DNA of 64,000 nucleotides from Halorubrum vacuolatum (GTDB lineage: Archaea > Halobacteriota > Halobacteria > Halobacteriales > Haloferacaceae): assembly GCF_900188065.1 (NCBI RefSeq), contig NZ_FZNQ01000010.1, positions 1 to 64,000 on the forward strand. The letters run 5' to 3'. Below the pieces are notes generated by a model that worked only from the letters and a program-made list of their open reading frames with translations, ran no database searches and was not told the origin of the DNA. Shown here one piece after another: positions 22,903 through 31,484 of the stretch (the first letter of the stretch is position 1; every line of letters begins with the position of its first letter). A program made the translations under genes and the position numbers.

Positions 22903-23257
22903 TTCTGGGACGAACGAAGTGAGTCACAGAACTGTCCGCGAGGGCGATTCGAATCAGGGAGCGGGAGGTGAGCGAGCAACGCGAGCGAACGGGAGCGACC
23001 GTGGTTCGAATCCGCTCAGAGCCCACATCCTGCGGCGAGCAATCTCGCGAGCCGTAGGTATGTACGTGAGACGGATTCGAACGATACTGAGGTTCTGTGA
23101 GCGGAGCGAGCAGGTTCTCAGGGGTGGTTCGAATCCGCTCAGAGCCCATTTCTGGGACGAACGAAGTGAGTCACAGAACTGTCCGCGAGGGCGGTTCGAA
23201 TCAGACGGCACCGAACGGAGTGAGGTGACGGCGTGGTTCGAGTCCGTCCAAAACCGA
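22895..23257 (+). repeat. array of tRNA-3'-end-like sequences downstream of attR
   Basis: Further T-arm/acceptor-like pieces occur at 23001-23025 and 23123-23149 (TGGTTCGAATCCGCTCAGAGCC) and about 23232-23256. A 63-bp unit at 22895-22957 is repeated at 23142-23204 with one difference. GTTCGAAT-like T-loops and short GAGCGA/GAACGA words alternate. No gene is seen here. These may be scars of earlier integrations or a chromosomal repeat family downstream of tRNA genes. Confidence 0.7.
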
Positions 23258-23291
23258 TGCGTGCAAACCGCCGCGGCCCGTCCTCCCTCCA

Positions 23292-24524
23292 ATGGAGCTT
23301 CGACTCCTCGGTGGCGCCCAGGAGATCGGGCGCAGCGCCGTCCTCGTGAACGACCGCCTCCTCCTCGATTTCGGGCTCTCGACGGACGACCCGCCCAGGC
23401 TGCCCGTCGGCGACGTCGATCCCGAGGCGGTCGTCGTCAGCCACGGCCATCTCGATCACGTCGGGTCGTTGCCCGTGTTGCTCTCGGGGACCGCCCGGCC
23501 GTCGATCCACTGGACGCCACCCACGCGCGACCTCGCGTTGCGGCTCGGCCGTGATACCCTGAAACTTCACGGCGGCTCCTACCGTTGTCCGTTCGTCAAG
23601 ACCGACTTACAGCGGGTCTCGGAGGTCTCCGTGACCCACGGCTACGGCGAGCCCTTTGCGGCCGCCGGCCACGAGGTCACCCTCTACCCGGCCGGACACA
23701 TCCCCGGGAGCGCACACGTGCTGGTCGATGACGGGGAGACACGCCTGCTCTACACCGCGGACTTTCACACCGATGACCAGCGGCTCGTCGCCGGGACGAC
23801 CGCCCGGCCGGACGCCGATGTCGTCCTCTGTGAGAGCACGTACGCGGACGTCGAGCACGAGCCGCGCGAGGCGGTGGAGGCGGGGTTCGTTCGGCGGGTC
23901 GAGCAAACGCTGTGGGAGGGCGGCACCGTCGTCGTTCCCGCGTTTGCGATCGGGCGCACACAGGAGCTACTGTTGGTCTGTGCCGCCCACGACGTTCCGT
24001 GTTACGTCGATGGGATGGGCACGGAGATCACCGAGCTGCTTCTCTCGTACCCGGAGTACGTCCGTGATCCCGAGGCGCTTCGGCGGGCGAAGGGCCACGC
24101 GCGGTTCGTCACGGGGCGGGACGGGCAACGCGAGCGGATCGCGGATCAGCCCGCCGCGATCATCACGACGAGCGGCATGCTCTCGGGGGGCCCGGCGATG
24201 ACCTACCTTCCGCTCGTCGCGCCCGATCCGACAAATGCGGTGACGATGACGGGCTATCAGGTGCAGGGGACGCCCGGTCGGGAGCTGTTGGAAACCGGTG
24301 GGGCGGAGATCGACGGCCGGCGGCTGACCGCCAGCGCGACCGTCGAGGCGTACGATTTCTCGGCGCATGCCGATCGGAGTGGGTTACGGTCGTTTTTAAG
24401 GGAGTATGAAGGCGCTCAGGTGCTTATCAATCACGGCGACCGGTGTGTCGAGTTCGCGGCCGACCTCCGCGAGGACGGGTTCGATGCGAGCGCGCCCGCG
24501 TTGGACGAGCGGATCGTGGTGTGA
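23292..24524 (+). CDS. beta-CASP metallo-beta-lactamase nuclease (aCPSF2-like)
   Basis: 410 aa. The N-terminal metallo-beta-lactamase fold has the zinc motif SHGHLDH and GHIPGSAH, the beta-CASP inserted domain includes FAIGRTQELL and TTSGMLSGGPAM, and the C-terminal histidine lies in DFSAHAD. Such archaeal enzymes are 5'-3' exo- or endoribonucleases for RNA processing and decay. The lack of KH domains separates it from aCPSF1. It follows the tRNA-like repeat array, whose RNAs could be substrates, though that is speculation. Confidence 0.85.
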   Translation: MELRLLGGAQEIGRSAVLVNDRLLLDFGLSTDDPPRLPVGDVDPEAVVVSHGHLDHVGSLPVLLSGTARPSIHWTPPTRDLALRLGRDTLKLHGGSYRCPFVKTDLQRVSEVSVTHGYGEPFAAAGHEVTLYPAGHIPGSAHVLVDDGETRLLYTADFHTDDQRLVAGTTARPDADVVLCESTYADVEHEPREAVEAGFVRRVEQTLWEGGTVVVPAFAIGRTQELLLVCAAHDVPCYVDGMGTEITELLLSYPEYVRDPEALRRAKGHARFVTGRDGQRERIADQPAAIITTSGMLSGGPAMTYLPLVAPDPTNAVTMTGYQVQGTPGRELLETGGAEIDGRRLTASATVEAYDFSAHADRSGLRSFLREYEGAQVLINHGDRCVEFAADLREDGFDASAPALDERIVV

Positions 24525-24622
24525 CGCTCCTGGCTGTGCTGCAGTGCTGATCAAGGCTTTATATACCGACCGGCAAAGCGTATGACGGTCACGGCGTCAT
24601 ATATAAAGAGAACGATCGGCCG

Positions 24623-25189
24623 TTAGTCGTCGTCCGCGTCATCGTCCGACGCCACGAACGATCGGTCGTGCACGTCGTTGGCCGTCAGGTCCGCGTCGAG
24701 GTCGACCTTGACGCCCTCGCTCGTGCGGACGTCATCGAATTCCCCTGCATCCCAGCCGGGATGGAAGAACGCGACGTCCTGGTTCGGGAACTCGATGGCG
24801 ACGACCTTCCAGTCCTCGCTGTCTTTATCCTCCTCATCGTCAGGTCCGTCAGCGAGGATGTTCCGGAGGTTCCGGTCGTTCGGATTGATCTCCGCCTCCT
24901 CGGCTTCGAGATCGCTCGCGCTTGAGGCCTCCTTCGGTGGTGTCGGCTTCTGCCAGACGATGGCCTCGGCGTTCTCCTTGGATTGGATGGATGCTGCACC
25001 GGAGCTGTCGTCGGTTGTGAAGTCGAAGTTTGCGTTCGCAGCGTCGTTGTAGGTGACACCCACGATCTGTGGTTCCTTCGGCGTGCAGACGAGGTCGACG
25101 GAATGATGCGTGTTTCGATCTCCGAAGACAACAAAAACAGCCCCCCGGACGGGGACGGCGTTAATGTCGAGTCGTTCATGACATTTCAT
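24623..25189 (-). pseudogene. probable N-terminally truncated acidic protein
   Basis: The reliable-looking coding part covers 24623 to about 25095 (VDLVCTPKEPQIVGVTYNDAANANFDF ... ending in an Asp-rich tail). Upstream of that the frame stays open only as antisense of the neighbouring gene, and no signal peptide or convincing start is present. The family is unknown; the composition fits a haloarchaeal exported protein. It faces another truncated-looking gene head to head at about 25100. The start given is a guess. Confidence 0.4.
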
Positions 25190-26047
25190 AACGTCTTTGA
25201 GATCGAAAATCAGGGAACCCGATGTGTTTGTGTGAACTTCGGGTTCGATAGTGGTAGTGGGACCAGTGTTCCGAAGATCCCTGACGAAGCCGAGGTCCCG
25301 GACCACTTCGATTTCGAAGCCGGAAAAGACGATGCCGTCGTCTTTTATAAAGGAAGCGACGAGGACAACAAATTCGATCTGGAGAACACCGATCCGGACG
25401 ATGGGTTCGAGCTCTGTCCCGGTGAGTCACAGTGTATCGGGTTCAACGTGCGCGCGTTCGGCTTCGACTCTGGTAAGGATCTTCTCGACAACTTAGATCT
25501 GTCGTTCGTCGCGCACGCCGATGCCGATTGTCCATCGGGTGACGATGAAGAGGAAGACCCAGAACTTCCCGATGGACAGAATATCAGTTGGATCGCCCTC
25601 GCCGGCGACGATATTGATAAGCACTCCGTGAACCCTGACGAGGACTTCTCCGCCACGGTCAATGGAGACGATGATGTCGTCGAAGTCCACTGGGAAGCCG
25701 ACGAAGATGTCGACGAGGTGGTAGCCAAAGCGGGTCAGAACTACTTCCGCTTCGATGTGGATGGTGCTCGGGAGGGCACCGCGGTCAGCGACCCGGATGA
25801 TTCACGCGTCGATGCGAGCGCACAGCCCGAACCCGGAAGCGGTCAGACGTTTCTATTCGATTACGACCCTGAGGACGAGGGGAAGCGATGTCCAAGCGCG
25901 CCCTTCCTCAACAACATCTCGGGTGTGAAAGTCGATCTCAATGGTGACTCGTTCAAAAAGCCCGAGGGGATCGATGCGGACGCTACATGCGGCGGAGGGG
26001 ACAACGGAAACGGGAATGGTAACGGAAACGGCAACGGCAACAACTGA
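25103..26047 (+). CDS. DUF1102-like protein lacking its signal peptide
   Basis: 314 aa from the ATG pair at 25103. The region FHNVFEIENQGTRCVCVNF ... FELCPGESQCIGFNVRAFG resembles DUF1102-type haloarchaeal surface proteins, but in that family this block lies well inside the protein after a signal peptide that is missing here. The C-terminus is a Gly-Asn repeat (GNGNGNGN). Either an unusual short form or a 5'-truncated gene. TATA-like sequences at 24553 and 24595 precede the region but not this start. Confidence 0.5.
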   Translation: MMRVSISEDNKNSPPDGDGVNVESFMTFHNVFEIENQGTRCVCVNFGFDSGSGTSVPKIPDEAEVPDHFDFEAGKDDAVVFYKGSDEDNKFDLENTDPDDGFELCPGESQCIGFNVRAFGFDSGKDLLDNLDLSFVAHADADCPSGDDEEEDPELPDGQNISWIALAGDDIDKHSVNPDEDFSATVNGDDDVVEVHWEADEDVDEVVAKAGQNYFRFDVDGAREGTAVSDPDDSRVDASAQPEPGSGQTFLFDYDPEDEGKRCPSAPFLNNISGVKVDLNGDSFKKPEGIDADATCGGGDNGNGNGNGNGNGNN

Positions 26048-26100
26048 GTTCCTCGATCCCGTCGAGACCCGTTCTATATTAACCCGCCCGCTCCCCCGAC

Positions 26101-26985
26101 TCAATACCGCCCGCTGAACACCCGCGCTTCACAGTCCGGACAGTCCACGCTGACGCCGACGACCTGCGCTGAACAGCAGGTCTCACGGACGTTTTCGACC
26201 GGTTCGAGGGTCGCCTCACAGCTCGGACATCGTTCGAGGAACGCCCGCATCGACGCGATCAGCTGGGTCCGCCCAGCATCCCCGATCGACTCCCACGCCG
26301 GCAGCCACTCGTCGAGCGTCGGCTCGACCGCCAGGTCCGTATAAAAAGCGGCAGCCGAATCCCACGCCCCGACGGGCGTTCCGTCATACCTGACGGTAAA
26401 CCGTGGGCCATCGTCATCGAACGCCAGCAACTCGGGATCGACCTCCAGGAGCGCGCCGAGGTGGATGACGGCGGACGACTCGTCGTCGCGCAGCCGCCGA
26501 ATGCGTCGCCACCAGACCGACCGGAACCCCTCGGTGAGACAGAGGTCGTCGACCCCGTCACACTCCTCGACGACGCCCGCCGCTTTGAGCTGTGTCTCCG
26601 GGTCGATCGCGTCGGGATCGGAATCCGGAGGGGGCCGTGTCGAGTCCGGTTCACCGCCGACGCGATCCTGTTCGATGACCCCGGCCGCATCCGGCGGCTC
26701 CTTTCCGAAGCGTCGCAACAACCACGGCGGCATATATCGCTTCGTCAGCTCCGGCGTCCCGGGGATCAGGTAGCCCCGCAAGTAGATCGCCGCGAGGGAG
26801 AGACCGAACACGATCGCGCCGATAATTGGGTTGATAAAGGCGACACCGACCGCGAGGACCACCGCGATGCCCACGTTGAGAACGGTACACGGGAGACACC
26901 GGTTCTCCCCCGTATACTCCGGTTGCGTGAGTCTGCCGATCGATCCACCGATACCCGACATGAACCCGTATAACGACGCCAGCAT
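26101..26985 (-). CDS. membrane protein with C-terminal zinc ribbon, haloarchaeal hypothetical
   Basis: 294 aa with two membrane segments (about 35-72), a soluble region, and a C-terminal Cys-rich stretch (CPSCEATLEPVENVRETCCSAQVVGVSVDCPDCEARVF) with CxxC pairs likely binding zinc. Family function unknown. A single-gene unit. Confidence 0.7.
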   Translation of the reverse strand: MLASLYGFMSGIGGSIGRLTQPEYTGENRCLPCTVLNVGIAVVLAVGVAFINPIIGAIVFGLSLAAIYLRGYLIPGTPELTKRYMPPWLLRRFGKEPPDAAGVIEQDRVGGEPDSTRPPPDSDPDAIDPETQLKAAGVVEECDGVDDLCLTEGFRSVWWRRIRRLRDDESSAVIHLGALLEVDPELLAFDDDGPRFTVRYDGTPVGAWDSAAAFYTDLAVEPTLDEWLPAWESIGDAGRTQLIASMRAFLERCPSCEATLEPVENVRETCCSAQVVGVSVDCPDCEARVFSGRY

Positions 26986-27141
26986 CTAAGTATTGAGTTC
27001 CGTACGCCAGTTTTCGGTGTCGGTGATCGGTCCTCGTCGCCGATCCCATCGAATGAGAACGGCGGCTTCCCGGATCACGAGGGGCCCTCAACCCGCATCG
27101 TGGACTCATTACTTTCGACGCCGGGTCTCCTCGTACGTCGT

Positions 27142-27351
27142 ATGCGACCACCCCGCACGACGACCCTCTTCGCCGCCCTCGCCGTGGCGATCCTCCTCCT
27201 CGCGGCGCTCACGTTCGCGCCCGGCGTCGAGGTCCCCGAGGACTTCGCGCCGCCGATGGAGACCGCGGGGCTCGTGAACGCCCTCGGCGTGCTCTCGCTC
27301 GTGGCGATCGTCGTCCTCACGCTCCTGCTGTTACGTCGGATGCCGCGGTAG
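27142..27351 (+). CDS. two-span membrane protein
   Basis: 69 aa starting MRPPRTTTLFAALAV, with membrane segments at about 8-25 and 44-64 and a basic end. Resembles small haloarchaeal membrane proteins of unknown role. The start at 27142 is preferred because it directly precedes the basic-hydrophobic N-terminus. Confidence 0.6.
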   Translation: MRPPRTTTLFAALAVAILLLAALTFAPGVEVPEDFAPPMETAGLVNALGVLSLVAIVVLTLLLLRRMPR

Positions 27352-27396
27352 CGACCGAGTGGGGCGGGTCGAGTTCGATCACGTGCCGAACGGGAG

Positions 27397-27426
27397 TATG
27401 CAGACGATCATATGATCGTCTGCATA
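27397..27426. promoter_or_regulatory. 30-bp perfect palindrome
   Basis: Two perfectly complementary 15-nt arms (TATGCAGACGATCAT and its complement) meet without a spacer. It lies in the gene-poor stretch 27352-27700, upstream of a decayed gene fragment. It could be a strong operator or a relic of a mobile element end. Confidence 0.6.
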
Positions 27427-27482
27427 ATGGATGACCAAGACTCCTCGCGAATCCCGAGACGGTAGCGTCGATGGTCCGATAG

Positions 27483-27623
27483 CGCGGCGACGATCGCCGC
27501 AGTACCTATGCGGTATTTTCCCGCAGCGGCTTCACTGACGAACTCGTCGACATCGCTCGGAAGCGGTCGGACGTCCACTTATATACGCCCGCGGACCTCG
27601 ATGAGGCGTTTCGGTCACGCTGA
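27483..27623 (+). pseudogene. C-terminal remnant of archaeal ATPase/DUF234 protein
   Basis: The open stretch after a stop at 27480-27482 reads STYAVFSRSGFTDELVDIAR and then DVHLYTPADLDEAF before a stop. The pattern FSRSGFT-x-ELxxxA...LYxxxDL is typical of the C-terminal nuclease-fold part of archaeal ATPase_2/DUF234 proteins. No upstream ATPase remains, so this is the tail of a deleted gene. Confidence 0.45.
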
Positions 27624-27700
27624 GTTTCCCGCTCCTCATGGTCACCGCTCATCGCTCGAAGAACGGACTACCAACGACACACCGCCGAAACCCCGCCGAC

Positions 27701-27958
27701 CTACTCGCCGCCGTCGGTGTAGGCGAACCCGTCGAGCACGCGGTCGGCGACGTCGTTCGCCTCCGCCGGGGAGGGCCGCTCGCCGTCGACGACGCGGGTC
27801 GTCAGGTCGCCCGCGACCGCATAGACCGCCGTCCCGTCCGCCCGTTCGGCGACCCGCTCGAAGGTGGGACGGTAGCCCGCGGCGCTCCGGTGACCCTCCT
27901 CATCAAGCGTGGCGTCGATAACGTACTCGAGCTGACGGACGGCTTCTTCTGGTTCCAT
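27701..27958 (-). CDS. small haloarchaeal hypothetical protein
   Basis: 85 aa starting MEPEEAVRQLEYVIDATLDEEG, acidic, with no membrane segment. It looks like a small conserved haloarchaeal protein of unknown role. The start at 27958 is preferred over an ATG about 100 bp upstream because the extra residues are basic and unlike the rest. Confidence 0.65.
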   Translation of the reverse strand: MEPEEAVRQLEYVIDATLDEEGHRSAAGYRPTFERVAERADGTAVYAVAGDLTTRVVDGERPSPAEANDVADRVLDGFAYTDGGE

Positions 27959-28132
27959 GGAGGTAGCTATCGGCCGTTCACCCTTAAAGGTACTCGAATT
28001 CGGAAGCGAGTTAAATTCGACGCGGCCCGGCGATCGGTTCCGGATCCGACAGCGCGCCAAGAGGGACTCGGGGCCGCCCCGCGCCGCGGCGTGGATCGAC
28101 GCGTATACCGGGCCGGAGGACCGATCCGAGCC

Positions 28133-28984
28133 ATGACCGATCGTGAGTCCCCGAACGCATCCAGCCCGTCGTCACCGCCGACCGTCGGACGCGACGAAGC
28201 GTCCCGTGTCGCCGTCGCGGAGGCCGCGGCCCACGCCGGCGCGCGCGTCGCCCACGATCAGTTCCAAAGCGGCATCGACGTGGAACAAAAGGGCGAACTC
28301 GACGTCGTCACCGAGGCCGACCGTGCCGCCCAGCGCGCCGTCATCGCGCGGATCCGCGAGTCCTTCCCGGACGACGCCGTCGTCGGCGAGGAGGAGGACG
28401 AACGCAAGACGGTTCCGCCAACCGGCCCCGCGTGGGTCGTCGACCCGATCGACGGTACGCACAACTACGTCCGCGGCATCCGCACGTGGGCGACCGCGGT
28501 CGCAGCCGTCATCGACGGCGAACCCGTCGCCGCCGCCATCGTCTGTCCCGCCCTCGGCGACGTCTACCTCGCGGACGAGGAGGACGCCTCTCGTAACGGC
28601 GAGCCGATCGCGGTGAGCGGGATGACCGATCCGCGGAAGGCGACGGTCGACCCGACGATCTGGTGGGACTTCGATTCCCGCGACGAGTATGCCCGCGCCT
28701 GTGAGGCGATCGTCACCCGCTTCGGCGACATGCGCCGGTTCGGCTCCGCACAGGTCGTGCTCCCGCTGGTCGCCGCCGGCGGGCTGGAGGCGACGATCAC
28801 CAACGTCGCGGTCAACCCGTGGGACAGCGTCGCCGGCGTCCACGTCGTGCGAAACGCGGGCGGGAAGGTAACCGACCTCGACGGCGACCGCTGGCGACAC
28901 GACTCGATCGGACTGGTCGCCTCGAACGGCCACCTCCACGAGGAGGCGCTCGCGGCCGCCCGCGAGATCGGAGACGGCGGCTAG
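28133..28984 (+). CDS. inositol monophosphatase family protein
   Basis: 283 aa. Metal-binding motifs: GEEED near residue 86, DPIDGTHNY, and NPWDSVAG in the C-terminal half. Mg-dependent phosphatases of this family act on inositol phosphate, or in archaea also on fructose-1,6-bisphosphate; substrate not decidable. The Ser/Pro-rich first 20 residues vary in the family. The start is the first ATG in the compact frame, with the preceding in-frame sequence of unlike composition. Confidence 0.85.
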   Translation: MTDRESPNASSPSSPPTVGRDEASRVAVAEAAAHAGARVAHDQFQSGIDVEQKGELDVVTEADRAAQRAVIARIRESFPDDAVVGEEEDERKTVPPTGPAWVVDPIDGTHNYVRGIRTWATAVAAVIDGEPVAAAIVCPALGDVYLADEEDASRNGEPIAVSGMTDPRKATVDPTIWWDFDSRDEYARACEAIVTRFGDMRRFGSAQVVLPLVAAGGLEATITNVAVNPWDSVAGVHVVRNAGGKVTDLDGDRWRHDSIGLVASNGHLHEEALAAAREIGDGG

Positions 28985-29014
28985 GTCGCCTTCACTCCGT
29001 CCACCCCTTCCCGA

Positions 29015-29755
29015 CTATCGCGTCGCTTTCTTCCACTCGCGGAGCCCGAGCCGAGCGCCGTTCAGCTCCTCTGCGGGGGCCTCGGTGGCCGCCCAGACGA
29101 AAAGCGGCGCGACGCTCTCGGGATCACGCGCACGCTCCATCCCCGTGAGGTCGGTCGCGACGAGGCCCGGATCCACAACGCCGACGGCCTGCTCGACGTC
29201 GGCGGCGAAACCACGGGCGACCGCCTCGGCGGCGGCCTTCGAGACCGCATACGCGCCCATCCCCGGCTTCGACTCCGCGGCGACCGACCCCGACGGGACG
29301 ATCATTCGGCCGTCGTCCGCGAGGTGTGGAAGGGCCTCGCGAAGCGTCGAGAACACCCCGCGCGCGTTCGTCCGCATCGTGTCGTCATAGCGGGCGTAGG
29401 ACGTCTCGTCGCTAGGGTTCTCGCCGGGCACGCCGTGAAAGACGGCGGCGTTCGCGAACACGACGTCGATGGGGCCGTGCTCCTTGGCGACCCGCTCGAA
29501 GAACCGTTCGAGGTCGTACTCGTCGCGAACGTCGGCGCGCATCCCCCATGCCCGGCCGCTGGTCCCGTCGCCGCTCTCGTCTGCGTCGTCCACGTCTCCG
29601 TCGCCCGCTGCGTCGTTCAACGCGGCGACCGTCTCCTCGACCGCGTCGCCGTCGCGTCCGGAGACGGCGACGAAGGCGCCGGCCTCGACGAACGCCGCCG
29701 CCACCGCCCGTCCGATCCCGCGCGTCGCACCCGTGACCGCCACCGTGAGGTCCAT
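29015..29755 (-). CDS. short-chain dehydrogenase/reductase
   Basis: 246 aa. NAD(P)-binding TGATRGIG near the N-terminus, a Ser-containing strand (VPSGSVAAES) and active-site YAVSK. An Asp/Gly-rich insertion (GDGDVDDADESGDG) sits in the first third. Substrate unknown. Convergent with the phosphatase gene and divergent from the amidase gene. Confidence 0.85.
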   Translation of the reverse strand: MDLTVAVTGATRGIGRAVAAAFVEAGAFVAVSGRDGDAVEETVAALNDAAGDGDVDDADESGDGTSGRAWGMRADVRDEYDLERFFERVAKEHGPIDVVFANAAVFHGVPGENPSDETSYARYDDTMRTNARGVFSTLREALPHLADDGRMIVPSGSVAAESKPGMGAYAVSKAAAEAVARGFAADVEQAVGVVDPGLVATDLTGMERARDPESVAPLFVWAATEAPAEELNGARLGLREWKKATR

Positions 29756-29878
29756 TACTGATCCCGGTTTGGGGCGACACCGACTTAGGCGTATCCGCCG
29801 GTCCGGATCAGACGATCCGCCCGCTCCGCATCGCCGGGACGGAAACGTTGAACTCCCGTGCCCCGCAGTCTCTTTGGC

Positions 29879-31405
29879 ATGACGAACGACGCCGACGGGA
29901 ACGACGTGCCGGCCGGGGACGACGGCTTCGACCCGGTGGAGGCGACCATCGGGGAGATCCACGGGGCGTTCGCCGCGGGCACGCTCACCGCGACGGCGCT
30001 CGTCGAGACGACCCTCGATCGGATCGACCGATACGACGCTGACCTCGCCGCATATATCCACGTCAACGAGCACGCCCGCGACCGGGCCCGCGACCTCGAC
30101 GATCGATACGCGGAAAGTGGCCTCACGGGGCCGCTCCATGGGATCCCGGTCGCCGTCAAGGACAACCATGATACGGCCGACATGCCGACGAGCGTGGGAT
30201 CGGCGGCGCTCGCCGAGGTCGTTCCACCCCGCGATGCGACCGTCATCAGCCGCCTGCGCGACGCGGGAGCGATCGTGATCGGAAAAACGAACCTGCAGGA
30301 GCTCTCCTTCGGCACGGACACGATCAGCTCCGCCCGGGGGGCGACGCGAAACCCCTACGACACCGACCGCCGGCCCTCGGGCTCAAGCGGCGGTACGGCG
30401 GTCGCGGTCGCGGCCACCCTCGCGACGGTCGGAACGGGAACCGACACCTGCTCGTCGGTCCGCTCGCCGCCGGCGTTCACGAACCTCGTCGGCGTCCGTC
30501 CCACCATGGGGCTCGTCAGCCGGACGGGGATCGCCCCGCTCTCGCTCACCCAGGACACCGCCGGCCCGATCGCGAGAACGGTCACGGACGCCGCACGCAC
30601 GCTGGAGGCCATGGTCGGCTATGACCCCGAGGACCCGCTCACCGCCCGCGGGGTCGGGAACGTCCCCGAACGTGGCTATGCGGCGGCCCTTGACCCCGAC
30701 GCCCTCGACGGCGCGCGGATCGGCGTCGTCCGGAAGTGGTTCGAGCCGACCGATCCCGGGAACGTGCCGAAGGGGGCCGCCGAAGGGATCGCCGAGACGC
30801 TCGACGCCGCGCTGGAGGCGATGGCGGACGCGGGTGCGACACTTGTGGACCCGGTCGACGTCGTCGATGACGATGAACTCGACGCGGCGCGGGTCGTCGG
30901 CTTCGAGTTCATGCGTGATGTCGACCGCTATCTGGACGAACTGGGCGAGACCACGCCCGTTGACTCGCTCGAAGCGCTCGTCGAGACGGGCACGATGGCC
31001 GACAGCATCGAGAGACGGATCCGCGACGGGGGGATCCTCTCGGTCGACGTCGACGGCCTCGATACCGATCCGGACTATCTCCGCGCGCTCGCCCTCCGTG
31101 AGCGGCTTCGGACGGAGACGATCGATCGGCTCGTCCGCGACGACCTCGATGCGGTCGTCTATCCGCCGGCGACCGTTCCCCCGGTTCGGATACCCGACCT
31201 CCAGCCGTTCGAGGAGATGCGCTGTCAGCTCTCGGCACATACCGGGTTGCCGGCGGTCGTCGTGCAGGCCGGGTTCACCGACGACGGCCTTCCCGTGGGG
31301 ATCGAGTTGCTGGGTCGCCCGTTCGATGAACGTCGGCTGCTCGCACTCGCGTTCGCGTATGAAGCGAAAACGGACCATCGACGGCCGCCCGACGCGTTTT
31401 CGTGA
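29879..31405 (+). CDS. amidase signature family protein with altered nucleophile motif
   Basis: 508 aa. The signature region carries the catalytic Lys (PVAVKDN) and the SGSSGG stretch with the bridging Ser. The nucleophile motif, normally DTGGS(I/V)R, reads DTCSSVR: the Ser nucleophile position is kept but both Gly are replaced. The fold is intact over normal length, so this is either a specialised amidase or one with weakened activity. Start at MTNDADG follows a TATA-like region; it is a monocistronic gene. Confidence 0.8.
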   Translation: MTNDADGNDVPAGDDGFDPVEATIGEIHGAFAAGTLTATALVETTLDRIDRYDADLAAYIHVNEHARDRARDLDDRYAESGLTGPLHGIPVAVKDNHDTADMPTSVGSAALAEVVPPRDATVISRLRDAGAIVIGKTNLQELSFGTDTISSARGATRNPYDTDRRPSGSSGGTAVAVAATLATVGTGTDTCSSVRSPPAFTNLVGVRPTMGLVSRTGIAPLSLTQDTAGPIARTVTDAARTLEAMVGYDPEDPLTARGVGNVPERGYAAALDPDALDGARIGVVRKWFEPTDPGNVPKGAAEGIAETLDAALEAMADAGATLVDPVDVVDDDELDAARVVGFEFMRDVDRYLDELGETTPVDSLEALVETGTMADSIERRIRDGGILSVDVDGLDTDPDYLRALALRERLRTETIDRLVRDDLDAVVYPPATVPPVRIPDLQPFEEMRCQLSAHTGLPAVVVQAGFTDDGLPVGIELLGRPFDERRLLALAFAYEAKTDHRRPPDAFS

Positions 31406-31484
31406 GCCGCCGTTGATCGACCTCCGCCGTTCGGACGCGGTCGTCCCGCCGGCATTTATATTCATGCTCCCCTACCGATCATCT

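Noticed and set aside
24553-24622. TATA-like sequences with a 14-codon frame MTVTASYIKRTIGR
   Set aside because: Too short and not connected to a downstream frame. Mentioned only as possible leftovers of a rearranged promoter.
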